Made by a program: the position numbers and the translations under genes
The notes under the pieces: model-generated
Seen by the model: the letters and a program-made list of their open reading frames with translations, nothing else
Told to the model about the DNA's origin: nothing
The model's database searches: none
From: Verrucomicrobiales bacterium
Lineage (GTDB): Bacteria; Verrucomicrobiota; Verrucomicrobiia; Methylacidiphilales; JAAUTS01
Assembly (NCBI GenBank): GCA_031256975.1
Contig: JAIRPN010000010.1
Location: 1-64,000, forward strand
DNA length: 64,000 bases
Reading direction: 5' to 3'
Shown here: positions 12,601 through 19,903 of the stretch, piece by piece
How the letters are laid out: each line of letters begins with the position of its first letter
Position numbering within the stretch: position 1 is the stretch's first letter

Positions 12601-15600
12601 GAGTGGTGACGATTGACGACGGCAACCTCACGGTCAACGCGGCGAACTGGACCTGGACCAATTCGCTGACCGGCGACGGCACGCTGACCGCGAATCTGGG
12701 TGCTACGGGCACCTTTGCCTTCGCGCAGAGCGCGACCAACGCGACCGCCTTCAGCGGCACGGTGAACATGGCCAGCGGCTTCTTCCAGTTGGACAGCGTG
12801 GCGGGCGGTGTCGGCGGCAGCGCCACCAGCGGTACCGGCATTCTGCGGGACGCGACCCTGTCACTCGGCGCCAGCGGCACGACCCTGGCCGACAGCGGCA
12901 CCTATTATCTCGGCGGCCTGGCCTTCGACGGCGGCATGCTGAAAATCAACATGACCGACGCGACCCGTCCGGCGGGCACGCTGACGGTGGGCGACCTCTC
13001 CGCGCCGGCGCACAGCGCCATCGCGCTGGATAATTGGCACAAGGTCAGCGGCACCATGCCCGACGGCACGGATTTCTTCTACCAGGACAGCGGCACGGTG
13101 TTCCAGATGCTGGTCACCGCCACCGGCAGCGTTAACGACACCGGCGCGCAGCTCGACCTCTACGACTTCAGCGGTTCCTTGATCAGCGACGCCAGCCGGA
13201 AGCAGATCCACGAAAACGGCGGGGTCAGCGGCACGGCGACCTATGATTACGGCGCGGAAGTGGTGGACAGCGGCAGCAACCGCGGCATCGCCCTGGCCTA
13301 CATGCTGCGCGAATTGAGCGCCAACAGCGGCACCAACGTGACCCTCAACAACGCCGGCACGCAGGACAGCAGCAACACGCTGACGGCGAAACTGACCGGC
13401 AGCGGCGGCTTCATCATGAACGGCACCGGCGCGTATTACATCGGCGCCGCGGACAGTGATTACACGGGCACCACCGGCGTGGTCAGCGGCAGCCTTTACC
13501 TTTACAGCGACAACGCGCTGGGCAACACCGCGCAGTTGAGCATTTCCTCCACCGCGGCGGTGAACGTCAACGGCAAGACCCAGACCGTGGGCGGCTTGAA
13601 CAACGGCGGCGCGCTGGACTTTGCCGGCGGCAAACTGACCATCAGCGGCAGCAACGGCAACAGCACGTCAACCGGCGCGCTCAGCGGCAGCGGCGCCCTG
13701 GTGGTGCAGAGCAACACGCTGAGCATCAGCGGCAGCAACGCCACGACGGTCAGCGGCACCATTGACAGCGGCGCGGCCATTGTCATCAACAACGTCAGTG
13801 GCCTCGGCAGCGGCGCCATCACCGACAACGGCCTGTTTGTGTTCGACGGCGCAACCGGCACCAACGTCAATGTCATCAGCGGCAGCGGAGTGGTCAGCGC
13901 CACCAACGCGGCGAATGTCATCCTTGGCGGCAGCAACAGCGCCTTCAGCGGCACCTGGACGATTGCCAACAACAGCAATTTGAAGGCGATTACGGAAAAC
14001 AGCCTGGGCAGCGGGAAAGTCACTGACAGCGGAACTCTTACGCTTGGCGGTACTTCAAACTTCACACTGAACACTGCAAACTTGATCAGCGGCACGGGTG
14101 TATTGGTCAAGACCGACACCAACAGCGTGACCGTTTCCCACAGCAACTCCTACACCGGCGGTTCGCTGATCGAAAGCGGCGAATTGAATCTCGCCAACCT
14201 CGATGGCGCTGGCAGTGGCAACATCCTAAACTCCGCGACTCTGCGCCTCAGCGGTTCAGGCCTCTTCGACAATAACGTCAGCGGCACGGGCGTCAGCATT
14301 ATCAGCGGCAACGGGGTTACTGTCAGTGGCAGCAATACGCTGTTCACCGGCACCTGGGATGTGACCGGCAGCGGCACCATGACTTCGCAGCAAAACCTGG
14401 GTGCCAGCGGCACCACCGCCGTCAATATCGCCAGCAACGGCAATTTGTCGCTCATTCTGGGCGCGATTGATTATGACTTCAACCAGCCCCTGACCGGCAG
14501 CGGCACGCTGCGGGTTAACAACACCGGCACCTTCAACCTGGTCGGCGCCACCGGCACCAACTTTGCGGGCAACCTGGTGCTGGAAAACAACCGCTTCGCC
14601 TTGAGCGGCAGCAACACGCTGGCGCTGGGCAATGCCACCCTGACGGTGGGTGAGGGCAATCACACGGTGGTGGGTTCCGGCACACAAAACATCGGCAATT
14701 TGACCCTCAATAGCGGCACCATCCAGTTCACCCTCGGCACCAATCCCGCGCAGGCCGACGGCATCATCGTCACCAACGTGCTGGCGGTGACCGGCAGCAC
14801 GTATGTCATGGTCAACACCGGCAGCTTCAGCGCCGCGCTGCCGCTGTTGCAGCAGGACGACCAGATGAGCCAGGTGTTGCTGGTGCAAAGCAACACCGTG
14901 GCGGCGGGCAGCGTCGCCAGCATCGATGCCGCGCATCTGGTGGACCAGAGCGGCAGCAGCATCAGCAACGCCACCCAGCGGGACATCGTGCAAAACAGCG
15001 CGACCACCGCACACGGCACCTACGACTTCGAAGCCACGGTCAGCAATACCGGCCTGTACCTGGGCTACCAACTGACCGCGCTCGACCTGCTGGCCGGGCA
15101 GACCACGGTGCTGGGCGAGGACAACGGCCTGCTGGCCGGCAGTGAACTGCACGCCGCCATCAGCGGCAGTGGCAACCTGCAAATCAGTTCGACCGGCGCG
15201 CTGGGTATCACCCTCAACGGCACCAACAACACCTACAGCGGCACCACCTTCGCCAACAGCGGCACGTTGATTGTCGGCAAGGACAACGCGCTGGGCAACA
15301 CCGCGCAGTTGAATATTTCCTCCACCGCGGCGGTGAACGTCAACGGCAAGACGCAAACCATCGGCAGCTTGAACAACGGCGGCGCGCTGGACTTTGCCGG
15401 CGGCAAACTGACCATCAGCGGTTCCAACGGCAATAGTGTGAGCAACGGCAGCTTGAGCGGCAGCGGCGCCCTGGTGGTGCAGAGCAACACGCTGAGCATC
15501 AGCGGCAGCAACGCCACGACGGTGAGTGGCACCATTGACAGCGGCGCGGCCATCGTGGTGAACAATGTCAGCGGCTTGGGCAGCGGTAATATTACCGACA

Positions 15601-18600
15601 ACGGCTTGTTCGTATTCGACGGCGCAACCGGCACCAACGTCAATGTCATCAGCGGCAGCGGCGTGGTCAGCGCCACCAACGCGGCGAATGTGGTGCTGGG
15701 TGGCAGCAACAGCGCCTTCAGCGGCACCTGGACCATCGCCAACGACAGCAATTTGAAGGCCATCAGCGCCGACAGCCTGGGCAGCGGCCAAGTCACCAAC
15801 AGCGGCACCTTGACCCTGGGCGGAACTACTAACTACTCCCTACTCTCTACTAACTCCATTTCCGGCTCCGGCAAATTGGTGAAGGACGACAACAACACGG
15901 TGACGATCAGCCACAGCAACAGCTACACGGGCGGCAGCATCATCAACGGCGGCACGCTCAAGTTGACCGACCTGAACGGCACCGGCACGGGCAACGTGTT
16001 GAACAACGCCGGACTTGATCTCAATGGCAGCGGTACTTACGTCAATAACATCAGCGGCAGTGGCACAGCCACTCTTAGCGGTGCGGGGGTGAACATTACC
16101 GGTAGCAACAGTTTGTTTGTCGGAGCTTGGGACGTGACCGGCAGCGGCACCATGACTTCGCAGCAAAACCTCGGCGCCAGCGGCACCACCGCCGTCAACA
16201 TCACCGGCGACCTCTCACTGGTGTTGGGCGCGATTAATTACGACTTCAACCAGCCCCTGACCGGCAGCGGCACACTGCGGGTTAACAACACCGGCACCTT
16301 CAATCTGGTCGGCGCCACCGGCACCCACTTTGCGGGCAACCTAGTGCTGGAAAACAACCAGTTCGCCTTGAGCGGCAGCAACACGCTGGCCCTGGGCAAC
16401 GCCACCCTGACGGTGGGCGACGGCAACCACACGGTGGTCGGCAGCGGCACCCAGAACATCGGCAATTTGACCCTCGATAGCGGCACCATCCGCTTCACCC
16501 TGGACGCCAGCGGCACCAAAGCCGAGGGCATCGTCAGCACCGCTACCCTGGCCTTAAACGGTTCGACCGTGGTGGTGGTGGACACCGGCAGCTTCAACAG
16601 CACCCTCTCGCTCTTGCAGCAGGACGAGCAGCATGACATCCAACTGGTGGCCGGCACCGCGTACCGCGGCGCGACCCAGGTCAGCGGCACTAACCTGCTG
16701 GACCAGGACGGTAACCAGTTGACCGACGCGACGCAAAAGGACATCGTGCAAAGCGGGACCACCACGGCCAGCGGCACCTATGACTTCGCGGCCACGGTGA
16801 GCGGCAGCGGTTTGTATCTGGGCTATGAACTGACCGCCTTGGAACTGCTGGCGGGCCAGACCACCATCCTCGACAACGATATCGCCAACGCGGTGCTGGC
16901 GGGCGCGGACGAACTGCACGCCTTGGTCAGCGGCAGCGGCAATCTGCAAATCTCGGCCAGCAACTCGATCACCATCAACAACGGCGGCAACAGCTACAGC
17001 GGCACCACCTTCGTCAGCAGCGGTACCCTGGTGCTGGGCAACAGCGGGGCGCTGGGTAACACCGCCTTGCTGGACTTGGCGGAAGACACCACCGTTGACC
17101 TGAACGGCAGCAGCCAGAGCGTCGGCGCCTTCAGCGGTTCGGCCAACTCGACCTTGGACTTGCACGACGGCGAACTGACCATCAGCGGCAGCAACGGCAA
17201 CAGCGTGAGCAACGGCCTGTTGACCGGCAGCGGCACCCTCAACGTGGATGGCGCGGAGTTCACCGTCAGCGGTTCCAACTCAATCAGCGGCCAAGTGAAT
17301 ATCGCCAAGCCGGCCTTGGTGACGGTGGATGATGTGGCCGGTCTGGGCGGCAGCGACCTTGCCCTCAGCGGCAGCCTGGTGTTGAGCACCACCAACAGCG
17401 GGGTGCTGGCCAACGCGATCAGCGGTGACGGCGCGCTGGTCAAGCAGGGCGACGAGAGTGTGTATCTCACGCAGGCCAACGACGGCTTCAGCGGCAGCAC
17501 CGACGTGCAGGGTGGCCTGCTGGCGGTGACCGACATCGCCGGGGTCGGCACTTCGGATGTGACTGTCGGTGCCACCGGCACTTTCGCTTACCTGGGAGTG
17601 AGCGGCACCTTGCAGAACAACGTCAGCGGTGACGGCGAACTGGACATCCTGGCTTCCAATCTGACGGTGACCGACGACGCCACCGTGGACGTGGAGCAGA
17701 TTGTCCTGAACAGCGGCACGGTGGGTCTGGACACCGCCAATGTGTTCGGCCGCAACATCCGGGTGGATGCCGCCAGTCAGGTGGACTTCCTGCGCGACGG
17801 GGTGCGGCTGGGCAACGTGGAAAACCACGGCCTGTTGAACTTCGGCGACGGCAGCGGCGGTTTCAGGACCGCGACCATCGGCAACCTCTCCGGCGCGGGT
17901 TTCATCGCCATGAACGTCGATATCACTGCCGAACAGGGCGACCGGCTGGTTGCCGGCATCACCACCGGGACGCATGGCGTCATTCTCAACCGTCTGGATG
18001 CCCCCGGCGGCGTCACCGGCAAGGAGAAGATTTTGCTGGTCGAGACTGACGACAGCAGCAACGGGGCCTTTGTCAGCGGCACCCTGTCGGACGGCATCTA
18101 TCAATACAAGGTGGTGGACGGCGCCAGCAACCGCAATTTGGACGGCAACGCCAACAACTGGTGGTTGATGGGCAGCGGCCTCTCCACCGACGGCAAGGTG
18201 ATCATCAGCGTGGCCGGCGCTTCCAGCCTGGGGTGGTTCGCCCAGCAGGACAGCCTGTTGAAGCGCATGGGTGATTTAAGGCTGGACTACGAACAGCTCG
18301 GCGACAGGGTCAACTTCACCAAGCACGTCGAGGGCGATGTCTGGGTCAGGACTTACGGCCAGCAGGTCAACGCGGGTGGCGGTGCCAGCGGCGCGGCGTT
18401 TGAGGATACCCTGTGGGGCACCGACCTCGGTGCCGACAAGCTGTGGCAAATCGATCAAAATAACCTGCTCTACACCGGCGTGTTCGGCGGGTACGGCCAA
18501 AGTTCGCTGGACTTCCGGGGTCTGGCCGCCAACGCGGAGAGCAACAGCTATCAGGGCGGCGTGTATGCCACCTGGCTGCACGACAGCGGCTGGTACGTCG

Positions 18601-19139
18601 ATTTGGTCGGCAAGGCCGCCTATCTGGACAACAGTTTCGAGACCTTCGACCTGAGCGGCAAAAACCGCGGCGAGTATAACAACTGGGCGGCGGGCGTTTC
18701 CCTGGAGTTGGGCCGCAAGTTCCAGTTGCCCGACCAGTGGTTCGTCGAGCCGCAGGCGCAAGTGAGCTATGTGCATGTCTTTGGCAGCGACTACCAGACC
18801 GTGGGCAGCAACAACATCAGCGTCAGTCAGGGCGATGCGGATGTCCTGCAGGCGCGCTTTGGTTCATTGTTCGGCAAGAACATCAAGCTTGGCAACGGCG
18901 GTATCCTGCAGCCCTATGTGAAGGTGATGGGGGTGGAGCAGGTCAGCAGCGGCGGCACGGTCCGGGCCGACGACGGCCAGTGGCGGCCCAACTATGACGG
19001 TCCACGCGCGCAGGTCGGTGCCGGCCTGATCTGGCAGTTGGACGACCGGAACCAGATCCATCTGGATTACGAGGCGGAATTTGGCGACAAGTTTGACAAG
19101 CCTTGGGGTATCAACGCCGGATACAGGCACCAATTTTAG
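627..19139 (+). CDS. Giant autotransporter / autotransporter-associated beta-strand repeat adhesin with C-terminal outer-membrane beta-barrel
   Basis: Uninterrupted ORF; ATG at 627 (the track start at 567 is less likely) gives signal peptide MKIHVIHMSFTLRRSMILAFMLLSLCASALNVFAQ. Many repeats of the type 'GxGxLxKxGxGTLxLxxxNxYxGxTxxxxGxL'. C-terminus GDVWVRTYGQQVN...IHLDYEAEFGDKFDKPWGINAGYRHQF is typical of an autotransporter barrel with terminal Phe. Confidence 0.93.
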   Translation: MKIHVIHMSFTLRRSMILAFMLLSLCASALNVFAQSTWTVNGDGDWSNGANWSAGVPNGVGAQASFNAAGLTSNKTITLDVPVTVGSFFVFGAPSVNTTLSFTGNDLTFNQSGGSLLSIQDYHAVTFANNLVLGSDLQIHLPADGAEGPSSLTLNGNLAGNGYALNIETGFQTGQVVINGAISGAGTQVNKTSLGILQLNSGNNSFDGGLNVSGGSVLTNITSSGGIVLGNAVAGRNNLGAGDVSVSGNGTLLQIRSSAANQTVDLQSGTLGIGSGARVEVIKNATGHTGGAFTVSGGSLIGSGTLYLSGLDFNMTGGSISGAPNLYLDSGTGATAATVQNIGGNTAITGLGDITKEGPGTLKVADTVTALSADNLFFRSGTLNFGSGADVTLSGTLALGNSGTGALAQSIVLGKAGQLDNVNNIVVLDGYDDSFTKYYNVATLNLGGFDQGINNISVGNLAAIRLDMGAASGANTLTLTGNNSGDVNIINWQGNPTSHLGDGNATVFDKIILTGGVNPADVWVYGYEKGVVADGGAGEYKPTAFLTAAWNTAAAGNWFDYKNWGSGTNIAGMEIPNHPGAVANLGSWNSGNSYITLGGTITLGTLHRGDRTGGVLSGGTIIWDSGVTGETAKLINSTYMYFNVVPWVLNSDLEVNLGSVFTYNDGLISGTGGLIFNGGYMIRNGGNTYSGGTVINPGSTVGIYNATANTAQSFLGTGTLTINGGWLLGGDRNNGTSRAITIVTNPLTINGDFTSSYLTFGYGGDVTLSGTRTITVNEGANNVTSNPSVAFSATTNLVGTGGLIKAGAYRMDLFSPNNTFSGGLTVNQGYLYTTIGAGGYVIGELAPGQNYLGSGTVIVNSGANIWNYMAAGSVGELRGTLVVNGGYFGNYGGSGTMLLQNTGTIIGANNSGGLQFQNNQVVVNNGITLVNRPNLSFNTNASGNEQVLAGLPFTGVGIISKSSAGTLHVNTQVNGQTVNLGGGVLQLNVNGNYFNTVSLSGGILRTGTATNNSLGVLNLTGNAGIYMETDSVLTFSGFSGTASSAWTSAMQLSLANDDGVWNTLATPGVTNNYIYITNTANTTQLNNIAFTGYAPGATFLTNDGGTTWYLAPDSVQIKEWTGNPSASFTGTTWSASADWLNGVPNASGDYAAIRDVDEKLHNKTILVDDLFTVGTLEISNASATFTLGGSGTLGFSDPSGTARLNLANGNTPIFTAAWQLDSDLNFSGLNSGNILLKNKISGTGGITYTSANNYSSLQLSDSGTANDFSGGFRWIGSVATGANATNSQRIGFMNDGTLLGTGTFTIGDGTAGRWYVIELGAANVSRVVTLGGLEIAGNIFFGQYTANTTGTLTLQSTTGVGTITSGTWTLGGSGGNAGGWSGMSTLNLNMDLTGPGTLNIGGYTYVGLSGNNTFTGGVRFGGVGSVVIIGADNVLGTGTATLTGGEMGVGIANGANHTLDNPWLFGGADSLFTQRTANSTLTLGYSGSSQLATTTGFLMVAVSSTLIFGENHVLYGPGGVNVGYNASTWQGTLVLQGTNTYLGDTTILSGRLVVGNDAALGAGRLVFYAGDLAGSLASYSAPVTLSNAVAFDGNTIRLDGTAGLLTLAPTVSQTTALANNKTFSVTGTAKLGSTISFTGAGGLIKTGAGTLLVSSTSSDYTGATQIAQGTLSANAGGGNITLGKVVAGENYFGSGNVSFVSGNYVRTLELITTGSVTLAGNLQLNGNSAVNTANINVTETSGTVAGSSVTLYLDPDGSANLLGNDYGYLRAAGDIVKIGSGTGNIMGANIVAGGEFRMTDGVLNWTGGRISATNLDYSGGTLNLGSINSPGLQKLTLGGGVILNVNAGANAMLTGAALDLAGNATIDLHGTGVLTLNRAASSWAGALTVANWDGILAGGGNTRLQLTTSSISGAQLGSITFQNVDPGIQYLQGSRLTKNYLGYYELVPLGAGATWSGSNGNDLWDAATVDNWEPNTIPNAQGANAVFADLDPGLNGKTVTMQNNVTLGGLLLSSTTADHYTISGNPYVLYFNQTPGAGNAYIQVGSDNSVTLDMLVGLQSNLDIGQFGSGTLTFNKTISGNYGVTKLGDGVVVFNGTNTYLGGFSLEAGEVIMGSDGALAGGLLSFNGGTLNTGGTSRTLSNAYVVGGTVGFTGTATLTGNGLVNTAGGLKVNDRVIASGPISGTGSLSKSGTGELLLTGSNTFSGGFAASEGVTGINNNNALGTGTATLGASGTLRLDADGLNLANNVNADGGELNTGVNSGTLSGTISGSNGFAKGGSGTLTVTQSNSYSGTTHINGGNLVAANADALGESTANISSTLTLDFTGTLDNTLEGSGALVKAGSGTATVSGSNSGFSGDSRLQQGTLVVANDDALGSGTLTMNDATTLGYLDGINLGNIINVLAGGTFNVASGTATQSGVISGSNIWKTGTGNLTLTAANDYSGTTTVSAGELQLGDGGTTGSILALSDTTKNVTINAGAALVFNRSDTVTYTGNNLTGAGRVIQRGDGTLLFDGPAAQQAFTGGVMVESGTMKVAHTAGVSGTITIESDGTFVFGETSEDGSYASNYGLTNAIAGDGTLRIDLSEESYLVDTPATITFGNNAGQAATYGQNFHGTVEIGHATYVVNPLMETFLNSGTSSLKTTAGSYGTIAGTGGTMRRIEGGVDFAGGIFEWKFDAANNPTAIISTGSLGITASSTFRLNLQSQLETNTSGSQALASLFDTVRTGADSLLLAESDTAITGAMNWAALQYSVNNGASWNPLTEPIRQGISQSGTEVAKGVFDWTAVAVAGAGDNELRVGYALDKLEVFKDQTLELALAASDASNSFQTEITDYIWAGSATNDGAAYAAKQGSGSVQFTDVTGTRGIVLNSANSYTGTTGISGSTTLTLSNSGALGSGTRHTVLVSATDTGALLNVNGQTANVGGINIANGAQINLNGGTLNIIDNASGQTGVTATAQGGGNVSGNNALTGSGALNVNFGNLAVSGSNGTLHGSGSIASTATVTLQHVAGLGDSTLTDSGLLIFDGATGTNLNNIGGAGLVSATNAANVILGGSNSAFTGTWSIANNSNLKAISANSLGNGKITDSGTLTLGGTSNFTLNTANLISGTGVLLKEDANTVTVTHNSGTAGSLLINNGTLAFTNNGRFTSTGNANVNGGALAVSGSGLLNVGGTYTNSANGTLAVDLQDRGANDAFVIAQSATLSGTLAVANFSGSEAGVTRASDLANGTQLVLHTTDTIRGDFGTVSGVAASTRNYIYGGGYIAGGTDYYVGYKLAWYGDDTHATGLFDVTDGSFEIDDLYGIENEVTVSGIGLQDRPTSPINGWDGKSLTKTGSGTLILSASNTYTGTTTVNGGVLAITNHTGSNAAGLVNGGTVSVSGSNALWQTGAFSVGSTGEGVVNLGNSGTLLTKGSVASGDAANKYRVYIGEQAGSAGSVTLTGSSVWINSTGVAASGTDSRLTVGALGSGTLNVLDGSRVVTDRLILGAGDGSEGTVVISGSGSKISADAGGAKTALTVGFSGSGNLLVANGGELNTNSATVGGYIINEPPFLGVERGTGLVTVSGSGSRWVLKNQLAIGDGATGSVLIENGAKFSGSQATYVIIGMGGWAGAQTANQNTAGSGTLTVTGTGSEFYTASDIYVGYGGAYGATGTARGEGTLTVADGAVVTSSGALVAGVDNRSTGAVTVTGGTLANSDAVLAYGANSVASGTVGGDGVWAVAGDFVNGYGGTSALNVSQSGTVTAGGTYAQNAASTLTVGISDGARTGAYVVAQSATISGTLNVTGTTLNVTATTASGVLASGTTLLMHTTGGIANDFTTKTGAALDSDGRDFIVSGAFKTADGLDYVLGQGLAWFSNTNYSHGNFTLAAGETFNVDVTLSNTTSGSGGWNGQTLTKLGDGTLILSASNNYSGGANVNSGTLRLQNLYGAGSGTVAVAAGAVADLSGTGAYANTTTGSGTAVVSGSVQLTGSNSIADWLVTGNGLVTSQSNLGGGVVTIDDGNLTVNAANWTWTNSLTGDGTLTANLGATGTFAFAQSATNATAFSGTVNMASGFFQLDSVAGGVGGSATSGTGILRDATLSLGASGTTLADSGTYYLGGLAFDGGMLKINMTDATRPAGTLTVGDLSAPAHSAIALDNWHKVSGTMPDGTDFFYQDSGTVFQMLVTATGSVNDTGAQLDLYDFSGSLISDASRKQIHENGGVSGTATYDYGAEVVDSGSNRGIALAYMLRELSANSGTNVTLNNAGTQDSSNTLTAKLTGSGGFIMNGTGAYYIGAADSDYTGTTGVVSGSLYLYSDNALGNTAQLSISSTAAVNVNGKTQTVGGLNNGGALDFAGGKLTISGSNGNSTSTGALSGSGALVVQSNTLSISGSNATTVSGTIDSGAAIVINNVSGLGSGAITDNGLFVFDGATGTNVNVISGSGVVSATNAANVILGGSNSAFSGTWTIANNSNLKAITENSLGSGKVTDSGTLTLGGTSNFTLNTANLISGTGVLVKTDTNSVTVSHSNSYTGGSLIESGELNLANLDGAGSGNILNSATLRLSGSGLFDNNVSGTGVSIISGNGVTVSGSNTLFTGTWDVTGSGTMTSQQNLGASGTTAVNIASNGNLSLILGAIDYDFNQPLTGSGTLRVNNTGTFNLVGATGTNFAGNLVLENNRFALSGSNTLALGNATLTVGEGNHTVVGSGTQNIGNLTLNSGTIQFTLGTNPAQADGIIVTNVLAVTGSTYVMVNTGSFSAALPLLQQDDQMSQVLLVQSNTVAAGSVASIDAAHLVDQSGSSISNATQRDIVQNSATTAHGTYDFEATVSNTGLYLGYQLTALDLLAGQTTVLGEDNGLLAGSELHAAISGSGNLQISSTGALGITLNGTNNTYSGTTFANSGTLIVGKDNALGNTAQLNISSTAAVNVNGKTQTIGSLNNGGALDFAGGKLTISGSNGNSVSNGSLSGSGALVVQSNTLSISGSNATTVSGTIDSGAAIVVNNVSGLGSGNITDNGLFVFDGATGTNVNVISGSGVVSATNAANVVLGGSNSAFSGTWTIANDSNLKAISADSLGSGQVTNSGTLTLGGTTNYSLLSTNSISGSGKLVKDDNNTVTISHSNSYTGGSIINGGTLKLTDLNGTGTGNVLNNAGLDLNGSGTYVNNISGSGTATLSGAGVNITGSNSLFVGAWDVTGSGTMTSQQNLGASGTTAVNITGDLSLVLGAINYDFNQPLTGSGTLRVNNTGTFNLVGATGTHFAGNLVLENNQFALSGSNTLALGNATLTVGDGNHTVVGSGTQNIGNLTLDSGTIRFTLDASGTKAEGIVSTATLALNGSTVVVVDTGSFNSTLSLLQQDEQHDIQLVAGTAYRGATQVSGTNLLDQDGNQLTDATQKDIVQSGTTTASGTYDFAATVSGSGLYLGYELTALELLAGQTTILDNDIANAVLAGADELHALVSGSGNLQISASNSITINNGGNSYSGTTFVSSGTLVLGNSGALGNTALLDLAEDTTVDLNGSSQSVGAFSGSANSTLDLHDGELTISGSNGNSVSNGLLTGSGTLNVDGAEFTVSGSNSISGQVNIAKPALVTVDDVAGLGGSDLALSGSLVLSTTNSGVLANAISGDGALVKQGDESVYLTQANDGFSGSTDVQGGLLAVTDIAGVGTSDVTVGATGTFAYLGVSGTLQNNVSGDGELDILASNLTVTDDATVDVEQIVLNSGTVGLDTANVFGRNIRVDAASQVDFLRDGVRLGNVENHGLLNFGDGSGGFRTATIGNLSGAGFIAMNVDITAEQGDRLVAGITTGTHGVILNRLDAPGGVTGKEKILLVETDDSSNGAFVSGTLSDGIYQYKVVDGASNRNLDGNANNWWLMGSGLSTDGKVIISVAGASSLGWFAQQDSLLKRMGDLRLDYEQLGDRVNFTKHVEGDVWVRTYGQQVNAGGGASGAAFEDTLWGTDLGADKLWQIDQNNLLYTGVFGGYGQSSLDFRGLAANAESNSYQGGVYATWLHDSGWYVDLVGKAAYLDNSFETFDLSGKNRGEYNNWAAGVSLELGRKFQLPDQWFVEPQAQVSYVHVFGSDYQTVGSNNISVSQGDADVLQARFGSLFGKNIKLGNGGILQPYVKVMGVEQVSSGGTVRADDGQWRPNYDGPRAQVGAGLIWQLDDRNQIHLDYEAEFGDKFDKPWGINAGYRHQF
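9690..9965 (+). repeat. Additional partial copy of the same repeat module
   Basis: LIFDGATGTNLNNIGGAGLVSATNAANVILGGSNSAFTGTWSIANNSNLKAISANSLGNGKITDSGTLTLGGTSNFTLNTANLISGTGVL, near-identical to ~13840-14100. Confidence 0.8.
13511..15283 (+). repeat. Tandem internal repeat unit 1 of the giant autotransporter (~1773 bp, 591 aa)
   Basis: caacgcgctgggcaacaccgcgcagttga at 13511 recurs at 15284; the proteins share NALGNTAQL(S/N)ISSTAAVNVNGKTQT(V/I)G(G/S)LNNGGALDFAGGKLTISGSNGNS... and GTMTSQQNLGASGTTAVNI... at the same spacing. Confidence 0.85.
15284..17041 (+). repeat. Tandem internal repeat unit 2 of the giant autotransporter, followed by the start of a diverged third unit
   Basis: As above; a third diverged start 'NSGALGNTALLDL' occurs at ~17042. 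Confidence 0.8.
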
Positions 19140-19241
19140 GAGAAAAAGATTTGAGCACAGCCGGTACAATCCGCATGAGTCCCCACACCCACTCCCCCGA
19201 TGGTACCGGCTGTTGCTCTTCATTTTGGAGGTAAACGAACC

Positions 19242-19433
19242 ATGAAACCAAAAAACAAGTATGACAGTTCCCCGATTCCGATCCGGCTGGAAAATCGGCA
19301 GGACGAGTTGTTGAAACAGTACCGGGACAAGACCGGCTTGAGCCAAAGCTTCATCATCCGTCGCTGCATCGACTATGGGCTGGAACGATTCGTTAAGGAT
19401 CAGGTGGATATCCTGACGTTGAAGGAAAAATAA
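19242..19433 (+). CDS. Small ribbon-helix-helix-like protein (63 aa)
   Basis: ATG at 19242 preceded by ggaggtaaacgaacc; MKPKNKYDSSPIPIRLENRQDELLKQYRDKTGLSQSFIIRRCIDYGLERF resembles CopG/Arc RHH layout. Confidence 0.55.
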   Translation: MKPKNKYDSSPIPIRLENRQDELLKQYRDKTGLSQSFIIRRCIDYGLERFVKDQVDILTLKEK

Positions 19434-19455
19434 TTAATTGGTTAACAAAAGTCTT

Positions 19456-19479
19456 AGGCGGACAACCAGCTGTCCGCCT
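19456..19479. terminator. Strong hairpin (9-bp perfect stem AGGCGGACA/TGTCCGCCT, 6-nt loop)
   Basis: aggcggaca-accagc-tgtccgcct, 23 bp after the 19433 stop; no clear U-tract. Confidence 0.5.
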
Positions 19480-19498
19480 TCCGGCGGCTCGGGTCGGT

Positions 19499-19535
19499 CA
19501 TCCGGGGAGCCTCAATTTTCCTAGGCTCCCGGATG
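19499..19535. terminator. Second strong hairpin (CATCCGGGGAGCCT / AGGCTCCCGGATG, one bulge)
   Basis: Read directly; loop caattttcct. Confidence 0.5.
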
Positions 19536-19903
19536 GCCGATTCCGGGTTTGTTGCTGGGGTTGAAATGGAGTCATATCCTGTGGGTATGAACGAAGCCCA
19601 AACAGGTATTGGTTAAGGAGAGGGAATATAAATTACAATGAAATATGCGGAAAATCTGAAAAGGCCGTCTTTCGAGGGACTATTAATTTACGTAAAATGT
19701 AATGCAAAATGGTTGTAAAAAACTCCCCAGATAAAAAGGACTTGGAGTATGGGGCGATAGGGGCTGTCCCATGCTCCCGGATAAAGCTCGCGGCGGTTGG
19801 TTTTCCTTCCCCGTCGCGGGTTTTGTTCCGGGGTTCTTTGAAAATTTTGCCAGGGGAAAGGCATGACGCTCGCGTGACACCGAGGACCGAAACAATGTGG
19901 GTG

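Noticed and set aside
627-19139. CRISPR-like array from recurring GGCAGCGGCAC words
   Set aside because: Irregular spacing, in-frame GSGT codons within one protein; no constant repeat/spacer structure. No CRISPR array seen anywhere in the window.
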